Shown in pieces: positions 46,969 through 58,822 of a stretch of DNA of 64,000 nt. Every line of letters starts with the position of its first letter. Position 1 is the stretch's first letter. This DNA comes from Plumapathes pennacea (taxonomy: Eukaryota > Cnidaria > Anthozoa > Antipatharia > Myriopathidae): positions 7,485,267 through 7,549,266 of the forward strand of contig OZ038462.1 of NCBI GenBank assembly GCA_964036295.1. Direction: 5' to 3'. Under the pieces are notes generated by a model that worked only from the letters and a program-made list of their open reading frames with translations, had not been told where the DNA came from and ran no database searches. Position numbers and translations under genes: made by a program.

Positions 46969-47303
46969 AGGCCCCGTCCACACTACGCCGGATAAATTTG
47001 AAAACGCAACTTTATTCTTACGGTTAGGAAAACGCTCTTAAAAGTGGATAAATTTGAAAGCGCCGGCTTTGCGTTTTGGTGTGGACGAAAAACATTTTGA
47101 AAACGGAACTTTTCGAAAACCCTGACTCACGTGGCCAGGTCAAGTGGTTTCAAAGATTGTCAGGGACGTTTGTAGAGCAATAACAATACATTTGGGCCCG
47201 GAAACATTTTATCCGTTTTCCAGTGTGGACGGAAAACATTTCTTGCGTTTTCAGAGTGAAAGTTGCGTTTTCAAATTTATCCGGCGTAGTGTGGACGGGG
47301 CCT
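46969..47303. mobile_element. MITE-like element, AGGCCCCGTCCACACTACGC ends
   Basis: aggccccgtccacactacgc cggataaatttgaaaacgcaac is inverted almost perfectly at the right end. It is the best copy of a family also present at 12799-13166. Confidence 0.85.
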
Positions 47304-47865
47304 TGATGTGCTACAGCTACTTGAACATGATGCACACGCTGGGAAGATGAGATAAGGCTATTACGCTGTCTTACAGCTACTTAAGATGTCGGGTATTTCC
47401 CAGTCAATCCCATTACAAAATGACAACACAGTTCCTCCACAAAACATGTCAGCTTGAAAATTCACTCAACAAGGTTGCCAGGTTGTATAGAAAGCGTCAC
47501 ACAAGTACTGTCACGTGCATCGGAAAGCAATGAAAACTGGGTTGTTGCAAACGAAGAATATTCCTACGGGGCCTTCGATAATTGTTTTCTCTCAATTATT
47601 ATAATACACTTTTTCGTGAATATCTGTTTGACCAAAATTAGAAGAAAAGAGGGCAAGAAAAATAAAGGGAGCTCTTGGATCCGTCATTTGCAAAAACTGA
47701 CTCGGCTATAATATCTTTTGCATATAAACGCACGACAAAAGTTCCTCTCCCGGGACCCCGCGTGTCTCTATTCATTGTACTAATGACGTCACAAGCGCAC
47801 TGGCCACGGGCCTGTCTTGTTCTAATAAAAACAAAAACAAAATTAGCTAACCTGTCTCCATACAG

Positions 47866-48001
47866 TTCCAATGACCAAGAATACAACGACTTGAATTATT
47901 CTTCAATGTTCATGTCTGAGGTCACAGAAAGACGACTTTCCAGCAACAAAAGTCCTTGTGAAATTGCCAACCGAGTCCACATAGGGAAGCGTGAAGTCTA
48001 A
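47866..48001 (+). CDS. Candidate terminal exon (weak)
   Basis: After a good acceptor (ctgtctccatacag|T), 44 codons stay open to TAA: SNDQEYNDLNYSSMFMSE, then VTERRLSSNKSPCEIANR and VHIGKREV. No partner exon identified. Confidence 0.2.
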
Positions 48002-48117
48002 GAGTTCCACAAAGATACCACTAGTGTTTTTGGGACTTCTAACTTGATCTCTGGAGAAAAAAATATCGTCACTAAAATGCAATCCAGTTGAAACAAACAG
48101 ACGAAGAAAATATCTGT

Positions 48118-48240
48118 TATAAATGTTCTGCGCTCGCAATCATAATAACAACAAAGTTCAGACCTATGGACGTATAAATATTCTGCGCTCGCGATCATGA
48201 AAACTACATGTACAAAGTTCAGGCGTATCGACTTATAATA
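48118..48240 (-). repeat. Inverted copies of the 40.7 kb tandem repeat
   Basis: Two units with ttctgcgctcgc, atcatgaaaa, tacaaagttcag and gacgtataaata in reverse orientation. Confidence 0.55.
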
Positions 48241-48364
48241 GGAAACAAGTGCGACTATAGATTACTGTAACCGTACTCCTCACAAAATGTTGTTATAATT
48301 ACAAATGCTCTTTAAAATTGATGAATTTTGGAAAAAACAAGAGTATTCTCAACAAATGGGTAAA

Positions 48365-48550
48365 ATCAGCCCCTGCACCTTGTGAAGTATTCATAATTTA
48401 GAACATCGAACAACACCAACCTCACTGTAGACTTGCTCGGTTCTTGCTGCTTTTCCTGTCCACATAAAACCGTCCAGTCAGTCTTTTTGTCTTCTTCATC
48501 TGGGCCACACCATACAGTGTTTTGTTTGTCTCCATGATTTCCATTGTTCA
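48365..48550 (-). repeat. Reverse copy of the 32.0 kb dispersed repeat
   Basis: Blocks gcccctgcaccttgtgaagt, caacctcactgtagacttgc, tccacataaaac and tttgtctccatg run in inverse order relative to 36060-36260. Confidence 0.5.
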
Positions 48551-48884
48551 TCTATGAATTAATGAGGGTAAAGTATCTTTTTTAGCCATTATAATATTAC
48601 TGTTATTACTGTTATTTTTTGTGTTGTGTTTGTCTCCATGATTTCCATTGTTCCTCTATGAAATTAATGAAGGTACAGGTGTTTTCTTAGCCAGCCACTA
48701 TTTTGAGAAAAATATGCCAGTACTGAAAGGGACAGTTGGCATATTTATAACTCCCTGCTTAACCCTTCCACTGCCAAGCTCAAAATGCATATTATTTCAA
48801 CCATTTGACAAAAACTGTACAGTATGAGTGATGTACAGTAGTGAGACCATCTTAGCAAGCTTTACTACTCCTTACTGTAGAGTA

Positions 48885-49129
48885 CTGGGCCCGGTTTTTC
48901 AAAGCACGATTAGGCTAATCTTGGATTAGGTCTAAACTTTCATGTCATTTATATGCCTGAAAATGCGAAGGTTTCGTCCACAACAACTTCCTTTATGCGT
49001 TTGTAAGCTGGAACAAGCTTTTTAATCCATCTTCGAACAAAACTCTGCAGTTTATTGGCAGCGGGGTCGAGAGAAAGGATTTCGTCAATCCTGGATTAGC
49101 TTAATCGGCTTTCGAAAAACCGGGCCCTG
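48885..49129. mobile_element. MITE-like element, GGGCCCGGTTTTTCAAAGC ends
   Basis: gggcccggtttttcaaagc / gattaggctaatcttggatt at the left is inverted as aatcctggattagcttaatc ... gaaaaaccgggccc at the right. Same family as 15029-15266. Confidence 0.8.
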
Positions 49130-51020
49130 TATGATATACAATACCTCTGCCCAACAAATGGGTCTTATGAGCTCCTGCATCACACAAGATAACAAGACCA
49201 ACCTTGCTGAAGACTGGCTCTGTCCTTGCTGCTTTTTATGTCCATGTGAAGCTGTGCACAGAAGTCAACAGTCCATTCATGTTCTTTCCATGGTCAACAC
49301 CAAAACAGCACTGTGTCACTACACATGGTCATTTATGTCCCCAGTTTTTCACTATTGTTCTGAAAATGAAGGGACAGATGTTAGCCTGCCATAATTTTGG
49401 AAAGATGCCAGTATTGGTACAGTAAAGGGCTGTCAAGAAACCCATCACTTTCCTGCTTAAGGTGGCTCAACCTACAGCAACGGACAAAACTGCTGACACA
49501 TCTCCCCCTCCCCCCACTCATTCAATGGGCCAGTATCGGAGCTATAAGATAAATCGATAAGGTCTACTCATTGTTTCATTGTCGTAGCTGAGAGTTAACC
49601 AATTTAGATGTCATGTGATTCTGAAGGCTGCCATAAAACCCTAAAGTATCTAGGTCGAGCGCCCTCCCGGTTTTGGATAAGTTATGCTCTTAAATTGGCG
49701 AATAATGCCTGCCGGCAGTGCTCGTAAAATGCTCAAAATTATGCACAAATTATGCTGGGTACGAACAAAAGCTAGGGTTAGCCCAATCGTGCATTGAACA
49801 ATGGGGGCCGGATCCTGAACTGTCAAATGAAACCTACAGGCTGATGTGACCACTTAGAATAAAGATTTCAATGAGCGAAATCTGATAGCAATGTTCATGA
49901 GTTGCTGTTGAGCGGAATTTACCTTCTTAGTTTGCGTTTTTAAACTATATTTTCAGGAGAAACGTAAAGTCAACGTGATTGTTTAGTTTAGTTTATTAAA
50001 TTCGTCATACACACACTAAATAAATACAAAATAATGGAGTGTATAATGACAGAAGGAAGAAACAGGACTTGCGTCCCAATTGACATCAAACTCCAAACGG
50101 AACTTTAGAGATAAAAATCTATCTAAAACAAGAAATCTAAGATACACTAAAAGAATTAAACCATTAACTATAAACTATAGACTAATAGATTAGAAATGCG
50201 GCCATATAAGAATTATCTAATTGTTGTCTAAATTACATATTTATAAAAGACGAATGTCTAAAACTACATATTTCTATAGAATAAATGTCTTATCTAAACG
50301 TACACAATTCTATAAAACGAATAGTATCTACCTTACAAAATAGTATATTATGGCTTAACTTTGCAACAAAAGCTACGGCGGCTGGTAAGCGGGCAGTTTT
50401 TCTTTATAAAATGCATACAGTGTGTTCCTAAACTGTGATAAGCTAGGAGCACACTTGACTGAGGTCTGACTGGCAGATTATTCCACAATAGATCTAGGAA
50501 AAAGAGAAAATTTGAAATAGTTCTGTTTTTAACAGGTTAAAGCGCGGTAGCTGTTCTGGTCAAATTGACGGGTATACGTGTACTGCTCTTGGAGCACAAA
50601 GTTTACACTAAGCAACACACCTGCACTAACGCTGCATTGTTCACATTTATCGGCATATTTACCTCTTGGTGTTGTGAAACTGCTTTCAATTCTTTGCTTT
50701 TGTTACCACTGCACGTTGACGAACTATTATTAGATGGTCATACTGATAAAAAAAAAACTCCGCCCCTTCACAGAATACCCGACTAGTATCAAAAGCAACT
50801 TTACACTTCACAAAATACCCAATTATTACCAAAAGCAACTTCACACTTAACCACAAAAGGCATTGATGGAGGCAGAACAAAAACCGAGGCCGGTTTTTTC
50901 CATCTGAGCAAAGTGACCTTTAGCCAGAACACACTTGAGGGTGTTTTAAATGCACGACTTCTGTCTACAGCTGTCTGTCTGAACAAATCACAGCTCTCTC
51001 GCGCGTGTAGACCCCGCCAA
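49130..51020. other. Spacer upstream of the fourteen-exon gene
   Basis: Begins with a reverse copy of the 32.0 kb repeat (to about 49400). 49.98-50.35 kb is AT-rich with repeated ctaaaactacatatt-type strings, perhaps a retroelement tail. Near 50.76-50.85 kb cacttcacaaaataccc with attaccaaaagcaac occurs twice. No exon seen. Confidence 0.35.
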
Positions 51021-51027
51021 TATAAGC
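51021..51027 (+). promoter_or_regulatory. TATA-like box of the fourteen-exon gene
   Basis: TATAAGC, 90 bases upstream of the ATG at 51111. Confidence 0.4.
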
Positions 51028-51110
51028 GAGAGCATCCTTCTATTCTGCACACGTGAAGCAGAACATCACAAAAGTCAGTTGATAGAGCCGACGGATCATA
51101 TCAGAGGAAA

Positions 51111-54100
51111 ATGAATAGAGTTTTGACCATTTGTGTCTTCGTAGCGTTGCTGGGCTGTACCCAAGCTGATGTAAGTCTAACCGTCAATGTAATGTGTTGT
51201 TCTACTCGTCTGGGTTTCACATATCTAATTTGAAAAGAATGTCGAATCTAACTTTCATGGAGGAAACTTTGAAACACATGGCACCTTTAATGAAATAATC
51301 AGTGCAGGCTAACTTTACTTCGAACACTTTAGCTTTAAATAATTACACTTCTCATGTATTTCTTGTTAGAGACAGGGAAGTTATCGTATATGCCTTGTAT
51401 TATTTTAACCCTTTCACATCGTAGTTCAAAATGCAAATTCTCCCAACCTTTTAAGAGGAAATTGTATGAGTGATGTAGTGAGAATTGGTTTAATCAGCTA
51501 TCATCTAAGCAAGTTATCAAAAGTCAAGTTCTCCTTACTGTATGATATTGTGCTGCCGAAACTGAAGGAGAAAATTGAACATGATCACTCTTGGGAGTGA
51601 AACTAGGGTTAATCAGCAAGCACTATAAATTAAAAGATTGGCCAATTGTAATTTACACCAAACCATTTCCCGTATTTTGTTTCAGACCGAAAAGGACGAT
51701 GTATCTCCAACATATCATCCTTACCTTGTAAGTACATAGAGGATATTACACGGCGGCGCGAAGATATGAATTTTATTTTCGAGTGGTAAAAACAATATTT
51801 TACGAACGAGCGCTTTGCGAGTGAGTAAAATATTGTTTATACCACGAGAAAATAAAATCCATATCTTCAAGCCGCCGTAATTTTCTTTTTATTATATTAG
51901 ACACGAGTGTTTTACGAGAAATTGCACAAACAACCGTGCAAAAGCAGGAAATGATGCCAACGATATCCTCACTAGTGAGGATATGAAAAATACGCCACTC
52001 TGGTCCCGGATGTAGTTTCGTACGGATTTTACGCACGGTATATTTTCCAGTAAAACACTCGTGTCTATATAATAAAATGTATTATTTTACTTGTCTTAAG
52101 GCATAAAATGCTCAAATTGTATTAGAATTGATCCAATTTGGTAGAGAGCAGTCGCTGATTTCAGTACAACTAAAATGCACAGTACTGATTGTATTTGATA
52201 ACTGGTTTGAGGTACTGACCGCTGTTACACCCCCGCCAGCAATGCAAGGTTGACATGTACAATTGCGTGAAGGCTGGGAAAGCCAAACTGGAGTGTCTGA
52301 AGGACTACACAAACTGTATGTTAACAATAGTGCCCACACTGCCCCCAATTGTGGTAAGTACAAATTGCAGAATAGCGATATTTCACACGTAGGGGGGATG
52401 CATTTTTGTACGGTAATTCTTTTGGCTACCTTCTCTGTACATTCGATGCATTTTGGTTAAACGGCTTCATTTTAATAGCAGAAAGCAATAAAAGAACTTA
52501 GAGAGCTCTGCATTAGAATTATAAGTCTAAGTTCTGCATGCAATAAAAGTACAAAAACAAGAACAATACCATCAATTCATGTATTGTCCTGATGATGCCA
52601 AAGCAGCTAAGACTGGTGAACATGTTGCAATGCGCTTGACTTGGACTTAGTTTTGCCAAAAATAAATCCTTCATGGAGTTTACCAAGAACAGAGTGGAGT
52701 TGGACTTCGTCTTTTACGAGTGACTACCTTGCACAAACAAAAACCTATATCCTTATAGTGATTTACGAACTCGTTACTTAATACATTGAAATGTTGCATC
52801 CTTTTTCATTGACTGAGCAAAACGCCCGATACGAAATGTCCAATAAAGAATAATAATGCGTAGGATTATTACTCTAATGATCGAGAATGGATGTGTCTAA
52901 GGGGTTAGTTCTTACGCCAGCTTTCTAATTTTATCAATGCCTTAATTGCAGGTCGTTTGCACAGACGATTTCAAGAGGTGTTGGAGCAGTTCACCCAGTT
53001 TGTCCGAAAAAATGAGCTGCTTTACAGACTTCAAGAAATGCTTTAAACCTGTGCCCATGCGATACGACCACCCTAAAGCAACCAGGCATCCGTACATTGT
53101 GAGTAAAGAGCCAACAAATTGAGTTATACAATAACCTCTTCACAACCAAGGTTTGTTAAAATGGCTCCTTGCACGGGAACTGGCACGAGCTTCAAATCGA
53201 GGCTCTTCTGGCATTTGAAAAGCTTACTTTGGGAATTTGTGCAAGTAACTCTCCAAGAATAACACGTACATTTTCTTTGTATACGCCTTGGTTGCTTTAG
53301 AGCGACACGAAACTCACATGTTTGCTGCCTGGTGAATTTCGTGCCAGGTTAGCCTCATTTTGAATCCATGGCCGCACCGTGCACTAAGCAAATTCTGTTA
53401 CAAAAAATGTATCTCTCGGGGCATTCTAGTTCGAGTTAATGCCACTAGTTTAAATTATTTTATGCCTATTTTTATTCCAAATTCGCCCAATCACTCAAGA
53501 AAAAAACGCGAGTGATGTAGTGAGAATTGATCAATCAGTTTTCATCTGAGCAAGCTATCAAAAGCCAAGTTCTCCATACTGTATGATGTATCCCTGCTGA
53601 GAGAAAAATATGGACTTGACCACTCTTGGTGGTGAAAGGGTTAAATAATATTCTTCAAACATTCATCGTAAAAAAATGGGGAGCCAAAACATATATAATT
53701 CTGACCGCATTGTTATATCACAGCAATGCAAGATTGACCTGTACGATTGCGTGAAGGCTGGGAAAGCCAAACTGGAGTGTCTGAAGGACTACAAAAACTG
53801 CATGTCAACGATGGTGCCCACAGTACCTCCAATTGTGGTAAGCACATGTATATTGCAGAATAGTGAGATTTAACATGTGAAATTTATTGGTGTACTCTAA
53901 GGGTGGGTTTCTTTAATGGGTCCATGATCCAAAGTATCCAATTTTTGATATGATCCAGTGAATCCGTCCTAAGTGTGGATCACATGGTTTCATTATCCGG
54001 ATTTGGATTTCAGTAAAGAAACAGATAATCTGTTTTTTGATTTGTGATCTGGATTTGGATTGCTAAAAAGAAACACACCCTAATTCTCTTGACCATCTCA

Positions 54101-55759
54101 TTTTTCTATTCGTATCGGGCGGTTTGCAGACCCTTTGCACAGAAGACTTCAAGCTTTGTTGGAGTAAAGCATCCAATCTGTCCGACAAAATGAGATGCTT
54201 TAAGGATTTCAAGGCCTGCTTCAAACCTGTACCCATGATGCAATTCGACGGTTCCACCCCAACCAGACATCCATATGTTGTAAGTAAATCAAACATTCAG
54301 CGAGTGAATTACATTCTTCAATTTCCTTTTTTATACATCCAACCAGATTTCAGTTAAACATCAAAGAACCCAATCAGGCATTTATACTTTGAGAGTAAGA
54401 CCCCATCTACAATAATTCGTGTTCGTTGAGACCGCACATTATTCATGCGTCTTTGCCTTCCGACCACATTAAAACGATGATTAAAAACGGTTCCAAAAGC
54501 GGAGTGTTCTCAATATGAAAACGACGGCTGACTTTTGAAAATGTGTGGACATACTAGCCTAAAACCAAAAATTTTTACATATCCAACATTAGTTCTTCTT
54601 CTCCTAGCAAACTGTATCGGCATTGCAATAATCGCTGATATTTCTGGTTTTAGATATTGCCAGTAAGATATGTATCTTAAATGACATCAGTGTGACTTTA
54701 AACATTAAAAAAAAAAAAAAACTCACATGTTACATCACAGCAATGCAAGATTGACCTGTACGATTGCGTGAAGGCTGGGAAAGCCAAACTAGAGTGTCTG
54801 AAGGACTACAAAAACTGCATGTCAACGATGGTGCCCACAGTACCTCCAATTGTGGTAAGTACAGGTATATCACATAATAGTGAGATTTAACACATGGAAT
54901 TTATTGGTGTACTCTAAGGGTGCGTTTCTTTAATGGGTCCATGATCCAAAGTATCCAATTTTTTGTATGATCCAGTGAATCCGTCCTAAGTGTGGATCAC
55001 ATGGATTCATTATCCGGATTTGGATATCAGTAAAGAAACGGATGATTTGTTTTTGGATTTGTGATCTGGATTTGGATTCCTAAAAAGAAACACACCCTAA
55101 CTCTCTTGACCATCTCATTTTTCTATTCGTATCGGGCGGTTTGCAGACCCTTTGCAAAGAAGACTTAAAGCTTTGTTTGAGTAAAGCATCCAGTCTGTCC
55201 GACAAAATGAGATGCTTTAAGGATTTCAAGGCCTGCTTCAAACCTGTGCCCATGATGCAATTCGACGGTTCCACCCCAACCAGACATCCATATGTTGTAA
55301 GTAAATCAAACATTCAGCGAGTGAATTACATTCTACAATTTCCTTTTTCATACATCCAACCAGATTTCAGTTAAACATCAAAGAACCCAATCAGGCATTT
55401 ATACTTTGAGAGTAAGACCCCATCTACAATAATTCGTGTTCGTTGAGACCGCACATTATTCATGCGTCTTTGCCTTCCACCACACTAAAACGATGACTTA
55501 AAAACGGTTCCAAAAGCGGAGTGTTTTGCATATGAAAACGACGGCTGACTTTTGAAAATGTGTGGACGTACTAGCCTAAAATCACATAATATTCCAAACA
55601 GTCAGTTAATAGATTTTACAACATTTTTTTTTACATATCGAACATTAGTTCTTCATCTCCTAGCAAACTGTATCGGCATTGCAATAACCGTTGATATTTC
55701 TGGTTTTAGATTTTGCCAGTAAGATATGTATCTTAAATGACATCAGTGTGACTTTAAAC

Positions 55760-55796
<37 letters not shown>

Positions 55797-58700
55797 TACA
55801 TGTTACATCACAGCAATGCAAGATTGACCTGTACGATTGTATCAACGCTGGGAAAGCCAAACTAGAGTGTCTGGAGGCTTACAAAAACTGCATGTCAGTG
55901 CTGGTTCCTTCACTGCCCCCTGATTTTAAGGTAAGCAACGTTTGCTTCTAAGACTTGGTTCATCACAGTCGACCAGTTTAGAGCTTGTGAGCAATCGCCG
56001 TTTGTAAGCGTGAGTCTAATATCAGGACTGTATGCCTTCCTTTAGCAATGTCAGGTAGACCTCTATAACTGCATCAAAGCTGGAAAAGCCAAACTAGAAT
56101 GTCTGGAGGCTTATAAAAACTGCATGTCAATGCTGGTCCCTTCACTGCCCCCTAGTTTTAAGGTAAGCAACGTTTGGCTAGACTTAGTTTGTCACAGTCG
56201 ACTATTGTAAGCGTGGGTCTAATATACCAGGACTGCGTGCCTTCCTTTAGAAATGTCAGGTCGACTTTTATGACTGCGTCAAAGCTGGAATTGATGATAA
56301 GGTGGAATGCCTGAAGAAGTACAAGGATTGCATGGCTGTTTTTGTTCCCACTGTGCCCCCAGTCGTGGTAAGCGCTATATCAAGCCATACATAAAGTACC
56401 TGGAACTCTCCTTGATGAGGGCTAGCCCATTTCCGATTCTTTGTTTTCTTGCCAGTTATGGATTAAAATAAAAACATGATCGGTAAACTTTATCTTTACA
56501 GTTTGGCTTAAAATACTCTGTCTCTGTTGAATACAATTTGAAGCTTTCTATGAACCACTACGTGAAGTGAAGTTAATTGGACGGCCACCGTTTTGTCTTC
56601 AATTCAATAATTTGATCAACAAGGTTCGTTATCTAGTTAGGGAGTCACCAGCGAGAGTCGATCTTTCAGCAAACATTTGAACATCGGCAATAAAAATCTA
56701 TTTGAGTTTAAGTTTTACGCCCAAGCTCAAAATTCAGATTCTTCTAACCTTTTGAGAAGAAAATGTATCAGTAATATGGTGAGAACTGATAGTTTAATCA
56801 GCTTTCATCTAAGCAAGGTATCAAAAGCCAATTTCTTCATACTGTACATGATATTTCTGGTGAGAGATTCAAAGAAAAAATTGAATTTGATCATTCTTGA
56901 GGATGAAATGGTCAAAAAATGAAAGTACGATGACTTCTATCTCTTGCTTAGACCAATTGCGCAGGAATCCTCAAAGAATGCGTTGGCAGTGCGCCTGATT
57001 TATCTGGAAAATGGAACTGCTTAAAAGAATTCAAGGAATGTCTGTCAGGCCCCAAAGCAACTCCGTACCCTGTAGCTGATGCAAGACTCGATGACGAGGA
57101 AAAAGTAAGAGAGAGAGCAATGATCTTGTTCAAATTACGATACCAAGACTAATAGCATGCATACAATAATTTCTGCATTCTGATTGGCTGAGCGCACGTC
57201 AATTTATCCCAAACAGTGCAAAAATGTGAAATTAACAGAGGAGAAATGTGAAATTAAGTGTGCAGAAATTTGAAATTAAAAATTGCCGTTGACTTTAAAT
57301 TGAGTTTGTACTCTCTTATTTCGAATTATTCCTTAGCCAATTTTTACGTCCAATTCAGACAAGGCTATCTGTCTGAAGGATTACAATTCCTGTCAGTCCG
57401 TGTTCTATGGTTTTACATTAGCTACAAATCTTACCGAACCAACTCCCAAGTACAAATTAGACAATGTTTGATTGGTCACTTTAGGGTTGCACGGCCGAAC
57501 TGACCACTTGCATCTTGGACTCCAACAAGAGCTTTACGCAGTGCATGTCGGACTACACTAAATGTCTGCAGATCGTCCTTCCTACCCTCCCACCCTTCCC
57601 CCCAGAGGCGGTAAGTTCTGCAGCACAGCGTTTCATTATATGTCAGCATTATTATATCGATTAGTGTCATTCAATTTGAACGTGTTTCAGTGTCTGTCTG
57701 AAACGTTTTTAGTGTCTGCCTGTATGTGACTTAGGTCCTGTTGATATGGAGAAAGGTTGTCCCGGGTACCAAAGGCACCTTCTTCCCCGAGTCACCCTGG
57801 GCGCGCCAACTATTAGTACATTTCTTTATAATAACATTGAACTATTTACACAAAGTGGCCCCTCCCGAAGGCCACCCAGTCCCGATAGCTGTGGGTTCCA
57901 AATTACGTATGAAAAGTTGAGCACGCCCAGGGTAACTTGGAGAGGAGAGCGTCTCAGTTCCCCAAGACAACTCTTTCTCGGTTTAAACAGGGCGTTAGTG
58001 TACTGTGTAGTCCTAAGCAAGTGTATGTCCGTGTGCATTTTTCACGGTCTGTCTTCGTTTGATATCATATCTTAGTCTACTGTATATGCTCTCCTATTCT
58101 CAGAAACATCGTTCCTATGTTCTCGGAAAAAAATATTCTCTTGTTCTCAGAAACATTGTTCTCTTATTCTAAGTAACATCGTTCTCTTGTTGTCAGTAAC
58201 ACTGTTCTCTTATTCTCAAAAACGTTGTTCTCTTGTTTTCAAAAACGTTCTCTTGTTCTCAGTAACATTGTTCTCTTGTTCTCAGTAACGCTGTTCTCTT
58301 GTTATTAGAAACGTTTTCTTTTTCTCAGACACAATGTTCTCTTCTTCTCAGAAACATTGTTCTCTTATTCTCAGAAACATTGTTCTCTTATTCTCAGTAA
58401 CATTGTTCTGTTGTTCTCAGTAACATTGTTCTGTTGTTCTCAGAAACATTGTTTTCTTGTTCTCAGTAACACTGTTCTCTTGTTATTAGAAACGTTGTTC
58501 TCTTGTTATCAGAAAAATGATTATCTTGCTCTCAGAAACATTGTTCTGTTGTTCTCAGAAACATTGTTTTCTTGTTCTCAGTAACACTGTTCTCTTGTTA
58601 TTAGAAACGTTGTTCTCTTGTTATCAGAAAAATGATTATCTTGCTCTCAGAAACATTGTTCTGTTGTTCTCAGAAACATTGTTCTCTTATTCTTAGAAAC

Positions 58701-58822
58701 ATTGTAAAACCGAGCTGGACACGTGCGTGGCCGCCGCCCCTGGTATGCTGTCGAAGTTCAAGTGTTACACGGCCGCTGCACAGTGTGTAGTCGACGCCAC
58801 ACCTGCACCAACATCCAAGTAA
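51111..58822 (+). CDS. Secreted tandem 4-cysteine module protein, twelve modules, fourteen exons, 548 residues
   Basis: Exons: 51111-51170, 51686-51727, 52240-52353, 52952-53098, 53724-53837, 54130-54279, 54741-54854, 55147-55296, 55814-55930, 56046-56162, 56251-56367, 56952-57104, 57485-57610, 58697-58822 (TAA). All junctions are phase 0 and the total is 1647 bases. Exon 1 is a signal peptide (MNRVLTICVFVALLGCTQA), and exon 2 is a short linker ending TYHPYL. The module order is A B A B A B A A A B A B. A modules read QCKIDLYDCVKAGKAKLEC ... YKNC plus PTVPPIV. B modules keep C-x6-C-x12-C-x6-C, and exons 4, 6 and 8 end TRHPYI/V. Exon 12 ends with an acidic DDEEK stretch and lacks HPY. Exon 13 is a divergent A (CTAELTTC ... 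CMSDYTKC, LPTLPPF) and exon 14 a terminal B. Exons 5-6 and 7-8 are a recent tandem duplication. No catalytic motif or anchor is visible, so an extracellular role is inferred. Confidence 0.92.
51408..51612 (+). repeat. Best copy of the AACCCTTTCAC dispersed repeat (intronic)
   Basis: taaccctttcac at the left and gtgaaactagggtta at the right form imperfect terminal inverted repeats. In between are aaaatgcaaattctcccaac, tgagtgatgtagtgagaatt and agttctccttactgtatgat. Confidence 0.7.
51746..51880. repeat. Fold-back (hairpin) element (intronic)
   Basis: ttacacggcggcgcgaagat atgaattttattttcgagtgg is inverted on the right as ccacgagaaaataaaatcca tatcttcaagccgccgtaa. Inner arms taaaatattgttt pair as well. 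Confidence 0.8.
51889..52076. mobile_element. MITE-like element, GACACGAGTGTTTTAC ends (intronic)
   Basis: ttattatattagacacgagt gttttac at the left and gtaaaacactcgtgtctata taataa at the right, only a few bases after the previous hairpin. The two may be one compound element. Confidence 0.75.
53496..53645 (+). repeat. Copy of the AACCCTTTCAC dispersed repeat (intronic)
   Basis: gagtgatgtagtgagaattg, ctatcaaaagccaagttctc catactgtatgatg and ggtgaaagggttaa. Confidence 0.65.
53900..54081. mobile_element. MITE-like element, AGGGTG(G/C)GTTTCTTT ends (intronic, first copy)
   Basis: agggtgggtttcttt at the left pairs with aaagaaacacaccct at the right; tccggatttggatt and aatccg-type strings lie inside. 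Confidence 0.7.
54917..55098. mobile_element. Same MITE-like element, duplicated with the exon pair
   Basis: The copy lies at +1017 relative to 53900, with agggtgcgtttcttt and aaagaaacacaccct ends. It was inserted before the exon-pair duplication. Confidence 0.7.
56700..56905 (+). repeat. Copy of the AACCCTTTCAC dispersed repeat (intronic)
   Basis: caagctcaaaattcagattc, cttttgagaagaaaatgtat and ggtatcaaaagccaatttct in the expected order. Confidence 0.6.
58090..58696 (+). repeat. ~24-26-base minisatellite abutting the acceptor of the last module exon
   Basis: About two dozen units of gttctcttgttctcagaaac attg or close variants fill the last 600 bases of intron 13. The final unit, gttctcttattcttagaaac attg, is itself the functional acceptor and first codons of exon 14 (tcttag|AAACATTG). 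Confidence 0.85.

Larger units (their letters stand above)
53724..55813 (+). repeat. Tandem duplication of an A-B exon pair with introns (~1017-base unit)
   Basis: Exon 5 and exon 7, and exon 6 and exon 8, both start 1017 bases apart, and the introns between and after them are nearly identical. The first copy runs from 53724 to 54740 and the second from 54741 to 55813, lengthened by a longer A-tract and a small insertion. Amino-acid differences between exons 6 and 8 are few (for example CTEDFKLCW versus CKEDLKLCL). Confidence 0.9.

Noticed and set aside
54063-55313. Two nearly identical 77-codon minus-strand frames
   Set aside because: Antisense of the duplicated B-module exons; the plus-strand exons have conserved cysteines and splice sites.
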